NCBI GenBank assembly: GCA_020637795.1
Contig: JACKJT010000003.1
Location: 310,001-374,000 of the forward strand
DNA from: Hoeflea sp.
GTDB taxonomy: Bacteria; Pseudomonadota; Alphaproteobacteria; Rhizobiales; Rhizobiaceae
DNA: 64,000 nt
Reading direction: 5' to 3'
Shown piece after piece: positions 16,430 through 26,257 of this stretch (its first letter is position 1; every line of letters starts with the position of its first letter). The notes under the pieces are model-generated. The model ran no database searches. It was not told the DNA's origin and was given only the letters and a program-made list of their open reading frames with translations. The position numbers were made by a program, and so were the translations under genes.

Positions 16430-17065
16430 TGTCTTGCTTTCTCTTTGTCTGTTGAACGAATTTGATCATGTCATGGGATGATTTGTCGGCGCTGTTGCCT
16501 TCAGCCGATGTGGATGAGTTGAGCCGAGAGGGCGCGCTCACTCCAAACGTGTGACTTGCAGTTTGGCTTCTGGCCGTGGTGCAATGTTGATAACCTGACA
16601 CACTCTAAGTCAGACTAAGCCCGAAAACGCGATCCAGAACCTTCAAAATCACAACTTCGAACACATTTGCCACGCGTTTCCTCCCATGAGCACCATTGCC
16701 TGCCTCTTGCTGAACAGAACGAGCGGGAACGTTACGGGTGGGAAAGAAGTGGCAAATTGTTTGCCGGGTGCTCATGTTTTCAACGTGCAATCGTGCGGTA
16801 TGCTAATCGTATTGACGATCATTAAGCGGACGTCGCGTTCTCACTGACGAAGGTCAACTTTTCCGCATAGCTGCCGTTGATGCAATCTGCAGCGGAAGTC
16901 CGCTTGCCGCCCTGTCAGGAACTTGGTGCAGAGTGCAGCGAATGGCTGCTTACGAAAGCCGCTTCCAATATTGTAAACGGCCGATGTGGAGGCGCAAAGC
17001 GGACATTGGCTTCCATTTTCCATTAGAGCATATGGCCGACTAAAGGCTACCAAGCCTCCCCGCCC
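16430..17065. other. Non-coding accessory stretch
   Basis: No supported gene was found in these 636 bp. Short frames such as 16605-16790 lack domains and ribosome sites. The stretch holds the second copy of a degenerate repeat (16616-16663) and, from about 16840, sequence with recurring GCAGCGAATGGCTGC and AAGCGGACATTGGC words that echo 13440-13890. GC content is low compared with the flanking core genes. Confidence 0.5.
16616..16663. repeat. Degenerate repeat, copy 2
   Basis: Partner of 15904-15951. It begins TAAGCCCGAAAACGCGATCC and aligns without gaps over 48 bp. The translated minus strand of both copies reads a similar VLDRV peptide, which hints that both derive from the end of one decayed gene. 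Confidence 0.45.
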
Positions 17066-18739
17066 CTACCCGCCAGCCCTTGCCCAGGCGTCCAGCGCCT
17101 GGTTGAACACCTCGGTGCCGCTGGCGCCTTTTTCCAGCGTGATCAGCGCCTGGCGGCCGTTGGAATAGACCACCGGTATGTCGATCCAGTTGCGGTTGCG
17201 CAGGAGCTCGGTGTTTTCCTTGCGGGCTTCCTCGAGATCGTTGAGCGCCACCATGTAGAAATCCTGGGTGATCTTGGCCGGCACCGCGATCAGCGGCGTG
17301 CCCTGGTCGGCCTCGGTCTGCTTCATGGCGATGCGCTGCAGCTGGTCGATGGCGCCGCCGTCGAAATCGGCCGGCAGGGCGAAGACGATCTCGACGATGT
17401 GGCTGGCGGGCAGCGAGGCGTCGGTGTTGCGCTTGATGGTCAGGAGCGCCGAAAGCCCCTTGTCCGGATTGTTGATCTCGCCGCGGATCACCTGCTCGTC
17501 CGGACCGTCGCCGGTCTGCTCGCTGACCAGCGTCCAGACCACGGTGCCGGGCTTGACCTCGAGCGACTGCTGGCCGAGGCGCTCCTCGTAGAGGATCATC
17601 TTCTGCTGCACCCCGAGCGGCTGCGACGCGGGGGCTGCGGCGTCCTCGGGCGCGACCGGGGCGTCGGCGGTGGCCTCTTCCGCGACGCTCTCGTCGGCCG
17701 GGCCGGAATCGGTGAGTGCTGCGACCGAGCGGCCTTCGAGGGTGCCGTCGGCGCCAGCGCCTTCGGCCGGACCGGCATCGGTTTCGGTTCCGTCCGGATT
17801 GAGCCGCTGGGTGAACTTGCCATCCTCGCCCGGGACGACGGCCTCTTCGGTCATCGCCGTCTCGACCGGCGCGGTTTCGGGGGCGGCCGCCTCGGGGGCG
17901 GTCTCGCCGGCCTCGGGGGCCGTATCGGCCGTGTCCGGCGCATCGCCGCTCGCCACATCGGATCCCACCGGCGTATCGACCGGCGAGGCGGAGAACATGG
18001 CAACGACCGTGTCCTTGTAGAACCAGCCGGCAGCGGCCACCACGACGACGAAGAGAGCGACCAGGGCCGCAGCCAGCAGCCCGCCCTTGCCGGAGCTTTG
18101 CGCCGGTTGCTGGCGCACCGGCCTTGCGGTCTGGCGCTCGGGCGCGTGGTCGAGGCCGAAGGCCGCGTCATGCGCCTCGCCGACCAGATCGGCCGGACGC
18201 GAGACCGGCTCGGGCTCCCAGGCGGGTTCTGGCTCGGCCACGTGGAACGGATCGGCGGCAGCCTCCGAAGGCCCGAACGGAGGCTCGTACACCGGCGGCG
18301 CGGGCGTTGCGGTGGGCGCCGGGGACGCGGCTGCAGCCGGAGCGACAGGGCGGGGTTCCGGTCTGGGTTCGGGCCGGGGTTCCGGTTTGGCTTCGGCTTT
18401 GGGTTCGGGCGCGGGTTTCGGCTCGGGCTTGGGCGCGGGCTTCGGCTCGGCGATCACCGGGCTCTTTTCCACCATCGATTCGAGCTCGGCCATCAGCGCT
18501 TCGGTCTCGTCGACATCGGCGGGCAGCGCCTCGGCGTGCTCGCTTTCGACCTCGTCGATGGCGGCCCCCAGCTTGTCGAGCTGGCGCGCGATCACCTCGT
18601 CGGATGGCGGCGGATTGATCGCTTCCAGCTGGCGGCGGATGGCGGCCCGCGCCTTGTCATAGACCTTGGCCCGGTTCTCCGGAGTATTGTCCGGAAGGTT
18701 ATCAACCGCCTTCCGGATGACTGCTACAAAATCCGCCAT
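17066..18739 (-). CDS. Large Pro/Ala-rich single-span membrane protein
   Basis: 557 residues. The N-terminus (about 1-80) is a helical, conserved-looking cytoplasmic domain (FVAVIRKAVDNLPDNTPENR). Then comes a low-complexity linker of Pro-Glu-Lys-Ala repeats (about 95-170), one membrane span (about 222-243, LLAAALVALFVVVVAAAGWF), an acidic Ala-rich stretch, and a C-terminal folded periplasmic domain (about 400-557). No enzymatic motif was recognised. It is 54 bp downstream of purA on the same strand, so it is probably co-transcribed. Function is unknown; the architecture is that of an envelope-spanning or tethering protein. Confidence 0.82.
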   Translation of the reverse strand: MADFVAVIRKAVDNLPDNTPENRAKVYDKARAAIRRQLEAINPPPSDEVIARQLDKLGAAIDEVESEHAEALPADVDETEALMAELESMVEKSPVIAEPKPAPKPEPKPAPEPKAEAKPEPRPEPRPEPRPVAPAAAASPAPTATPAPPVYEPPFGPSEAAADPFHVAEPEPAWEPEPVSRPADLVGEAHDAAFGLDHAPERQTARPVRQQPAQSSGKGGLLAAALVALFVVVVAAAGWFYKDTVVAMFSASPVDTPVGSDVASGDAPDTADTAPEAGETAPEAAAPETAPVETAMTEEAVVPGEDGKFTQRLNPDGTETDAGPAEGAGADGTLEGRSVAALTDSGPADESVAEEATADAPVAPEDAAAPASQPLGVQQKMILYEERLGQQSLEVKPGTVVWTLVSEQTGDGPDEQVIRGEINNPDKGLSALLTIKRNTDASLPASHIVEIVFALPADFDGGAIDQLQRIAMKQTEADQGTPLIAVPAKITQDFYMVALNDLEEARKENTELLRNRNWIDIPVVYSNGRQALITLEKGASGTEVFNQALDAWARAGG

Positions 18740-18793
18740 GATCTACCCTGGTTTGATCCCACAAAGCGCTCCAAATCACTTGCGTGCGCTAAC

Positions 18794-20092
<1,299 letters not shown>

Positions 20093-20331
20093 GACAACCC
20101 CTTGGATTGGGGCCTCTCGCGCGAGGCCCGGAAAACAAAAACCCGCGCATGCATACAGAAGTGGGCCACCAAAATCGACCCTTGCACACACAGTTCAGGC
20201 TTTTTTGCGTGACAATTTCGCCGCATGCCGACAAACAGGTGCGGCGGCATTCCAGAACCCGGGCATTTTACCGCATAATCGGCTGCAGGCCAGCCGCTCG
20301 CCCGCCCGAAAACCACCCGAGAGAGCCCCCC

Positions 20332-21210
20332 GTGATCCTGCGCGCCTACCTGTTCCTGACCATCACCGCGCTGTCCTGGGGCGCCAACGCGGTGGCCGGC
20401 AAGCTGGCCGTCGGCCACATCTCGCCGATGCTGCTGACATCGATTCGCTGGGCCATGGCGTTTGCGATTCTCCTGGCCTTCGCCCTGCCGCAGGTGCGCC
20501 GCGACATCAAGGTGATCCGCGCCAACCTGCCGCTGCTGATGGCCTACGGCGCGATCGGCTTCGCCTGCTTCAACATCCTGCTCTATTCGGCGCTCGAACA
20601 CACCACCGCGATCAACGTCGCCATCGAGCAGGCGGGCATGCCGATGGTGATCTTCCTCGCCAATTTCATCCTGTTCCGCATCAGGGTGACGCCGGCGCAG
20701 ATCGCGGGCTTTCTGCTGACCCTGGCGGGCGTGGCGATCACCGCCTCGAGCGGCAGCCTCGCCCGCCTGATCGGGCTCGAGCTGAACCAGGGCGACGCGC
20801 TGATGCTGCTCGCCGTGCTCTGTTATGGCGGCTACACGGTGGCCTTGCGCTACAAGCCGCAGCTGCACTGGCAGTCGATGATCACGGTGATGGCGGCCTC
20901 GGCCTTCCTCACCTCGCTGCCGTTTTCGGCCTTCGAGGTGGCGCGCGGCTCGGTCACCTGGCCCGACACCACCGGCTGGCTGGTCGCGGCCTTTACCGCC
21001 ATCTTCCCCTCGCTGGTGGCGCAGGTGCTGTTCATCAAGGGCAACGAGATCATCGGCTCCAACCGCGCCGGCATCTTCATCAACCTGGTCCCGATCTTCG
21101 GCACCCTGCTGTCGGTGATGATTTTGGGCGAGATGCTGCATCTCTATCACGTCGTGGCGCTGGGCCTGGTGCTGGGCGGGATCTGGCTGTCGGAGCGGGG
21201 GAAGCGGTAG
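20332..21210 (+). CDS. EamA-family DMT metabolite exporter
   Basis: 292 residues with about ten hydrophobic segments in two EamA repeats (repeat 1 about 5-135, repeat 2 about 150-290). It shows the typical WGANAVAGKLAVGHISPM, AIGFACFNILLYSALEHTTA and SNRAGIFINLVPIFGTLLSV motifs. It probably exports a small metabolite; the substrate is unknown. The GTG at 20332 begins VILRAYLFLTITALSWGANA, the canonical N-terminus. It is divergent from purA and is the last core gene before the accessory block that starts at about 21.3 kb. Confidence 0.88.
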   Translation: MILRAYLFLTITALSWGANAVAGKLAVGHISPMLLTSIRWAMAFAILLAFALPQVRRDIKVIRANLPLLMAYGAIGFACFNILLYSALEHTTAINVAIEQAGMPMVIFLANFILFRIRVTPAQIAGFLLTLAGVAITASSGSLARLIGLELNQGDALMLLAVLCYGGYTVALRYKPQLHWQSMITVMAASAFLTSLPFSAFEVARGSVTWPDTTGWLVAAFTAIFPSLVAQVLFIKGNEIIGSNRAGIFINLVPIFGTLLSVMILGEMLHLYHVVALGLVLGGIWLSERGKR

Positions 21211-21302
21211 GGGGAGAGGGACGCAGAATGTCGAGCGCGGAATCCTAGCGCTATATGTCAGGCCAGCCGCCTAACTGAAAACCATTGCCCAGAAAAGACC
21301 GA

Positions 21303-21515
21303 TCATACCGGGCTACAAGAATAGGCGTTCCTGATCTCCGCGTTGAAATACTGTCCGATCGAGGGAGCCTCCATCAGCCGATCGTACACGAACTGAGGGA
21401 CGTTGTAGTACTCGTACACCTTTCCGGTGGAAACGAACTCCACCTCAAGTGTCTCTGAATCTGAATTATATCCCACCGAAGCTAAGCTTGACGAACTTAC
21501 AGGCTGTCTTTCCAT
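21303..21515 (-). CDS. KTSC-domain small protein, third gene of the SIR2-HerA operon
   Basis: 70 residues forming essentially one KTSC domain. It has VSSSSLASVGYNSDSETLEV, then EFVSTGKVYEYYNVPQFVYD and a C-terminal MEAPSIGQYFNAEIR. The domain is named for a Lys-Thr-Ser-Cys set and has been linked to RNA or nucleic-acid transactions, without firm biochemistry. The ATG directly abuts the HerA stop codon (TAA followed by ATG), so translation is very probably coupled. This placement marks it as a possible third component of the defence operon rather than an independent gene. Confidence 0.8.
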   Translation of the reverse strand: MERQPVSSSSLASVGYNSDSETLEVEFVSTGKVYEYYNVPQFVYDRLMEAPSIGQYFNAEIRNAYSCSPV

Positions 21516-23300
21516 TTATTCCTCCGTCCAAAGGGGGTTCTGGGATCGCCACGCAGCAGCCACGTTCGAGTAATTTTCCTTGCGGCGTTCCTTACTCCAG
21601 TTCTGAGCAACGGGTGGATCCTCGCTGGCGGGCCGCTTGCCTTCCTCGGGGAGAGTGATCCTGCAGCGCACAGGCAGCTTGGCGGCCTCGCCGGTGATCA
21701 CTGCCTCGCCTGTACGAAGTACCGGCAAGCTGTCCACGATACCGCTCAGGCTGTCAGGTAGGGCAGCCTGAACTTTACTGCGGTCAGATGAGTTGGAGAG
21801 GCGCAGCGAGAAGAACGTCCCGCACTGGGAGAGAATGGTCTCATCGATCTCGGATGGGCGTTGGCTCACGATCATCGCCCCGACGCCGAACTTACGACCC
21901 TCCTTAACAATACGCTGGACAGCATCTCGAGCAAGGTTGGCATCGTCCCTACCCAAGTAGCGATGTGCCTCTTCCATAACCACAAGCAGGGGGCGCGCGC
22001 GACCGCCCTCTGGCATCTCGCGGCTCCAAAAGAGGGCCTCGTAAATTATATTCAGGATGCCTCCAATTAGGCGCATAAGGATTGAGCTAGGTACACCTGA
22101 CAGATCCAGAACAGTGATCGGTCTGTTATGCCCAAGCCAGCTCTCGAGCAATTGGGGCAGGTCGTTCTCCGGAACCCCATTGATGTCCGGTTCCCATGGC
22201 CCAGGGTGGAGCATGAAGTCGTACTGTCGATCAAGCATCCGCGACCGGAACTGTTCGAGCTGCCGCCGAATGGACAGCACGTTCGTCTTGTTTGCGAACG
22301 GCGGCGTATTGCCCTGGCCTGGCAACGGATAGGTTGGCGCCGTGAGTGTTTCAGCATCGCCCTGAGCAGTCTGAGCCGAGTTCTGCTGTGTGTTTTCCAT
22401 CCACGTCTTGATTTCTGGATCGATCAGATCGAACCAAAGCGATTTCAGGCTGAACGGCAGAGGACTTTCAGCGGTCAGCGAGTTGGCATCGACGCCAGGA
22501 TAGTCCATCTGGGCCGAGAGTGAGATTTTTGATCTGAGAATGCGGTCATGAATCGCCGTTAGCGCTTTCTCCTCGGTCTTGCCGAGCAGAAACGTCAGGA
22601 GGTCGTCCAGATTCAGCGCCCAATAGGGAACGTACAAGCGCTCCTCTTTTTCCAGTGGATTCACGCGGAAGACTTTCGCGACCTCACCAAGCGCTCGACC
22701 GTACTCGCCGTGGATGTCTATCAGCAGCACCCTTGCGCTCGAAAATACGGACTGGTCACCATGACCAACCGAAAGGGAGCGCAGCAGGCTTGTGACCGTG
22801 GTTGACTTGCCAGCGCCCGTCGAGCCCAGCACCGCTGAGTGGCGCGTCACCAGCTTGTCCAAGTCGATGCGGACGGGGATGCTCTCTGCACCAGACAACC
22901 TGCCGATAGTCACCTGACCCGTGTCGGCGGTCCCGTAGATCCGCGCGAGATCCTCCTCAACGACAAGGTGCACTTGATCGTTAATGGCAGGATACTGGCT
23001 AATCCCTCTTTCAAAGGTCGCCTCCACGACCTCGCCAACGAGTTGGACTTTGATCCAACGGTCCCCTCTGGCTCCGCTGTCGACAAGGGTCTCAGGCGTG
23101 GCCGTGGCACCGACGTCGGAGATGATGCCATACAGGTCGTGATAACCTTGCGGGATGCGTACGAAGCTGCCGACTTGACCGACGCGGTAACTGCGGCCGC
23201 CGATGATAGCAATACCCGAAGCAGTCCCCTCGAACTGTCGCACATTGATCGACGCGCCCGCCACGGCTCCCACGTGACCGAGAAGGGTGGGTGCGCTCAT
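21516..23300 (-). CDS. herA: HerA-type ATPase of a SIR2-HerA defence system
   Basis: 594 residues. An N-terminal HAS-barrel-like domain (about 1-140) precedes a HerA/FtsK-type RecA ATPase (DUF87). Walker A is GSTGAGKST at 159-167, followed by RVLLIDIHGEYGRAL, and Walker B is LLVVMEEAHRYLGRDD. Then come SQRPSEIDETILSQCGTFF and a C-terminal TGEAVITGEA segment. HerA forms hexamers that, with SIR2, make an NAD-depleting and nuclease-active anti-phage complex in characterised systems. The start overlaps the SIR2 stop by 4 bp (ATGA). The gene is intact although its partner is interrupted. GC content is lower than in core genes. Confidence 0.9.
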   Translation of the reverse strand: MSAPTLLGHVGAVAGASINVRQFEGTASGIAIIGGRSYRVGQVGSFVRIPQGYHDLYGIISDVGATATPETLVDSGARGDRWIKVQLVGEVVEATFERGISQYPAINDQVHLVVEEDLARIYGTADTGQVTIGRLSGAESIPVRIDLDKLVTRHSAVLGSTGAGKSTTVTSLLRSLSVGHGDQSVFSSARVLLIDIHGEYGRALGEVAKVFRVNPLEKEERLYVPYWALNLDDLLTFLLGKTEEKALTAIHDRILRSKISLSAQMDYPGVDANSLTAESPLPFSLKSLWFDLIDPEIKTWMENTQQNSAQTAQGDAETLTAPTYPLPGQGNTPPFANKTNVLSIRRQLEQFRSRMLDRQYDFMLHPGPWEPDINGVPENDLPQLLESWLGHNRPITVLDLSGVPSSILMRLIGGILNIIYEALFWSREMPEGGRARPLLVVMEEAHRYLGRDDANLARDAVQRIVKEGRKFGVGAMIVSQRPSEIDETILSQCGTFFSLRLSNSSDRSKVQAALPDSLSGIVDSLPVLRTGEAVITGEAAKLPVRCRITLPEEGKRPASEDPPVAQNWSKERRKENYSNVAAAWRSQNPLWTEE

Positions 23301-24066
23301 AACGCCACCGTTGCTGCGGAGGCGACCGGCGTGGAATCCGCCTCCTGTGCCACGGGTGTCACGAACACCTGCGTGGAACGAGATGCGGAGAAAAACCGCG
23401 CGAATGGCTCGATTGCCCCAAGCGTAAATTCGTGCTGCCCGCCGCCTTGGGGTTCCGACCAGTACGAGGCTCGGATTGGTCCCCAGTCCTTCGAAGGAAG
23501 CTCAGAAGGTACACGCCAAGGCCCCTCAGAACCATTCACCAACGCCGCGTCACGTGCGTAAACGCTGAAATTGGGTAGTCGGCGACCCAGTTCTCTAGCA
23601 CAGGCCTCCTTGGCTAGCTTCTGGAACTGGAACGCGAACACGCTCGCGGATGGATTTGCCGCGAGTCCTTCATCGATCCGTGCCGATATATGAGCATCGG
23701 CAAACGAGAACCCAATGGCTATCAACAACGTATCCGGCGTTGCAAGAAAGGCGCGAAGCCTGTCAAGGAGCGCTGCGTAAGGCGCTTTTTGGGTCTGCTC
23801 GTACTTTAGGTGCTCAGGGAAGACGAGGTGTCGGGCGTTGTCCTTTCCGGAGCGGATCACCTCGTCCTTGCCATTAGAACACCACCCCAGCGATCCGTGC
23901 AGCTTCCAAAGACGCGTCCATCGAGCAGGCAGGTCGTTGTTGGAGACCGTGACCGGGTCGAAGAAGGGCTCACGACCACCGGTGAAGCCGTCGAAATATG
24001 GCGCACGGACGCGCTCGAGCGCTTCCTCGAGCAGCAGGTCGTAGTTCGTCGTGAATATCTCAATGG

Positions 24067-24074
24067 GATAATCA
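24067..24074. repeat. Target-site duplication, left copy
   Basis: GATAATCA at the left end of the IS is identical to 25408-25415 at the right end. An 8-bp duplication is the IS256-family norm. Confidence 0.92.
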
Positions 24075-25407
24075 GAGAGTGTCCGATTTTCTGTGTATCC
24101 GTGATCTGGTTCATGCTTCCTGAGAGGAGCAATGACGATGACGATTTCCAAGGAACTGCTGGACGAACTTCTGAAGGGCTGCGAGCGGCCTGAAGACCTT
24201 CTCGGCGATGCCGGGCTGATGAAAGAACTCAAGATCAAGCTGATGGAGCGGATGTTGGGTGCCGAGTTGACGGCACATCTGGGCTATGAGGAGGGCAAGG
24301 ATGCGCCACCTGGTCAGTCCAACAGGCGCAACGGCACAGCCGGCAAACGCCTGAAGGGCCAGGATGGCGAGCTGCCGATTTCAGTACCCCGAGACCGGGA
24401 TGGCAGTTTCCAGCCGGAGTTGGTCAAGAAAGGTCAGACCCGGATCGATGGCATGGATGACAAGATCATCGGCCTCTATGCCGCAGGTTTAACCGTTCGC
24501 GACATCCGCGCCCATCTTGAAGATGTCTACGGCCTTCAAGTTTCGCCGGACCTGATCAGCCGGGTCACCGACGCTGTTCTGGATGAGGTTCGTGAATGGC
24601 AAGGCCGGGCGCTGGAGCGGATGTATCCCATCGTCATTTTCGACGCCCTGCGAGTGAAGATCAGGGACGCCGACAGCCGCATGGTCAAGAACAAGGCGGT
24701 CTACGTGGCGCTGGGCGTCACGCGGGACGGCGTCCGCGAGGTTCTTGGCCTCTGGATCGCCGAGAATGAAGGGGCCAAGTTCTGGCTCTCGGTGATGAAC
24801 GAGTTGAAGAACCGTGGCGTCCAGGACATCCTGATTGCCGTCGTGGACGGGCTCAAGGGCTTTCCCGAGGCGATCACCGCTGCCTTTCCGGAAGCCTCGG
24901 TCCAGACCTGCATCGTGCATCTGGTGCGCCATTCCCTGAACTTCTGCAGCTGGAAAGACCGCAAGATCGTGGCTGCCGATCTGCGCCGGATTTACGGTGC
25001 CGCTACCGCCGATCAGGCCGCCGATGAACTGGATGCGTTCGAGGAAAAATGGGCCGGAAAATACGCTTCCATCGCCCCGGCCTGGCGGCGGGCATGGCAG
25101 GAGGTGATCCCGTTCTTTGCCTTCGATCCGGCTATCCGCAAAATCATATACACAACGAACGCCGTGGAAAGCCTGAACCGGGTCATCCGCAAATCCATCA
25201 AGACGCGTGGCTCGTTTCCGACCGAGGAGGCCGCGACCAAGCTGATCTATCTCGCCATCCGCAACTTCGAGAAAGGCGGCCGCAATGTCCGAGAATGGTT
25301 TGCAGCCAGAAACCAGTTTGCTATCATGTTCGGCGAGCGCTTCAACGCGTGACCGTATCTGAAACCCGCATGGGCCAGGCCAGATACACAGAGTTCATGA
25401 CACTCCC
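24075..25407 (+). mobile_element. IS256-family insertion sequence, complete (1333 bp)
   Basis: Bounded by imperfect terminal inverted repeats of about 26 bp (18 matches): left GAGAGTGTCCGATTTTCTGT, right end read inward GGGAGTGTCATGAACTCTGT, both continuing GTATC. The flanking 8-bp duplications are identical (24067-24074 and 25408-25415). One intact transposase gene fills the element. The perfect duplications and intact transposase point to recent insertion. Confidence 0.93.
24132..25352 (+). CDS. IS256-family transposase
   Basis: 406 residues, full length for the family, with no frameshift. The mutator-type DDE domain shows YPIVIFDALRVKIRD (first Asp region), DILIAVVDGLKGFPEAI (second Asp region) and YTTNAVESLNRVIRKSIKTR (Glu region). 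It ends RNQFAIMFGERFNA as in related IS256 transposases. GAGAGGAGC precedes the ATG at 24132. It is transcribed opposite to the host SIR2 gene, so read-through would also be antisense to the operon. Confidence 0.95.
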   Translation: MTMTISKELLDELLKGCERPEDLLGDAGLMKELKIKLMERMLGAELTAHLGYEEGKDAPPGQSNRRNGTAGKRLKGQDGELPISVPRDRDGSFQPELVKKGQTRIDGMDDKIIGLYAAGLTVRDIRAHLEDVYGLQVSPDLISRVTDAVLDEVREWQGRALERMYPIVIFDALRVKIRDADSRMVKNKAVYVALGVTRDGVREVLGLWIAENEGAKFWLSVMNELKNRGVQDILIAVVDGLKGFPEAITAAFPEASVQTCIVHLVRHSLNFCSWKDRKIVAADLRRIYGAATADQAADELDAFEEKWAGKYASIAPAWRRAWQEVIPFFAFDPAIRKIIYTTNAVESLNRVIRKSIKTRGSFPTEEAATKLIYLAIRNFEKGGRNVREWFAARNQFAIMFGERFNA

Positions 25408-25415
25408 GATAATCA
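25408..25415. repeat. Target-site duplication, right copy
   Basis: GATAATCA, identical to 24067-24074. It belongs to the SIR2 coding frame (codons for RDY). Confidence 0.92.
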
Positions 25416-25978
25416 CGACCGGCACCTGTGATCCAAGTCACAATGTCGCTATAAGCCGAACCACTCTCGGGCAAGGTAACGGCGACGACCTTCCCGATCT
25501 CTTCGCACACACGCTCGCCGAACTGAGCATATCCTGGTCCATCCAACTCGTGGATCTTGGCAGGCCCAATCACCTTCGCGAGCGACCTAATCCTAGACAG
25601 GAGGGTCTCGATGTCATCCTTGGGCGCGAGCTCCTTTTTCAGCTCTTCGATCTGCTTGCCATACTCCTTCTGAAGCGCATCAAGGACGATTGTAGTTAGG
25701 CCGGCGACCGCTGGAATCAGGGGGTAAGTCCCGTCCGCTTTCCGCATTCCTGCAGATGCGCCGGCTCCCAATAGCAGTCCGATCCTCTTACGACCTCCGG
25801 CAATAATCGTACGCAGAGCGGTCATGTATTGATCTGGATTATGTGCAGTCTCGCTCGGCATATCTTCCCCAATGACATCTATGGACATTCAGTTTCCCAA
25901 GAGCGATTCGAACCTAGCTCATCTATCACAATACAGAGTTGTGTTGCCTCGGTATACTCGGCAACCGACAATCAATGC

Positions 25979-26135
25979 CCCCCAAACTAAAACCGCCCCC
26001 CAAAGCCCTCAAGCTCCGGGAGGCGGCGTGTCATTCCGGCTCCGAGTGAGCAGCACTAGTCCACCTTGAACACCAGCGGCCTGGCCTGCTTGATGGCGGG
26101 GTGGGCGGTGAGTTTGGCGAGCACGTCGGCAAGCT
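25979..26135 (-). pseudogene. Decayed copy of the serA 3' end with its terminator
   Basis: About 155 bp align nearly gap-free with 27499-27655, covering the last roughly 27 codons of serA plus its terminator. Translated, it reads LTAHPAIKQARPLVFKVD against LTAHHAIKQAKPLVFNVD in real serA. Identity is roughly 85% by eye. It lies upstream of the SIR2 start and downstream of the GGDEF gene, so the GGDEF gene is bracketed by two serA ends. Recombination or integration at the serA 3' end is the likely cause. The rest of 25889-26257 holds nothing I recognise. Confidence 0.8.
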
Positions 26136-26257
26136 GGCTATTAGGCAAAGACACAGAGTGATGACGGCAGGCACAGGAAGATCCTGGTGGCCCGCATCGA
26201 CGCCGCCCGAGGGAGGCCGGGAGGCCCGCACGGCGACCGGTCGAGGTAGCAAGCCGT

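Larger units (their letters stand above)
23297..25888 (-). pseudogene. SIR2-domain protein of the SIR2-HerA system, split by IS256
   Basis: The N-terminal part is 25888-25408 and the C-terminal part 24066-23297; between them lie the IS element and one copy of its 8-bp target duplication. The joined frame is 1251 nt, 416 codons plus stop, with no other lesion. NAD-binding GAGAS is at 41-45, the TTNYD Asn at about N168 and the KLHGS His at about H217. The insertion falls after Tyr160, just before PIEIFTTNYD. As it stands only a 160-residue native N-terminus can be made, ending inside the IS at 25247. The start may be ATG 25861, which has GGGGA upstream, rather than 25888. The C-terminal ATGA overlap with herA would keep HerA coupling only if translation reaches it. 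Confidence 0.9.

Noticed and set aside
24067..25415. IS256 as carrier of a passenger or resistance gene
   Set aside because: The element contains only the transposase between its two terminal repeats.
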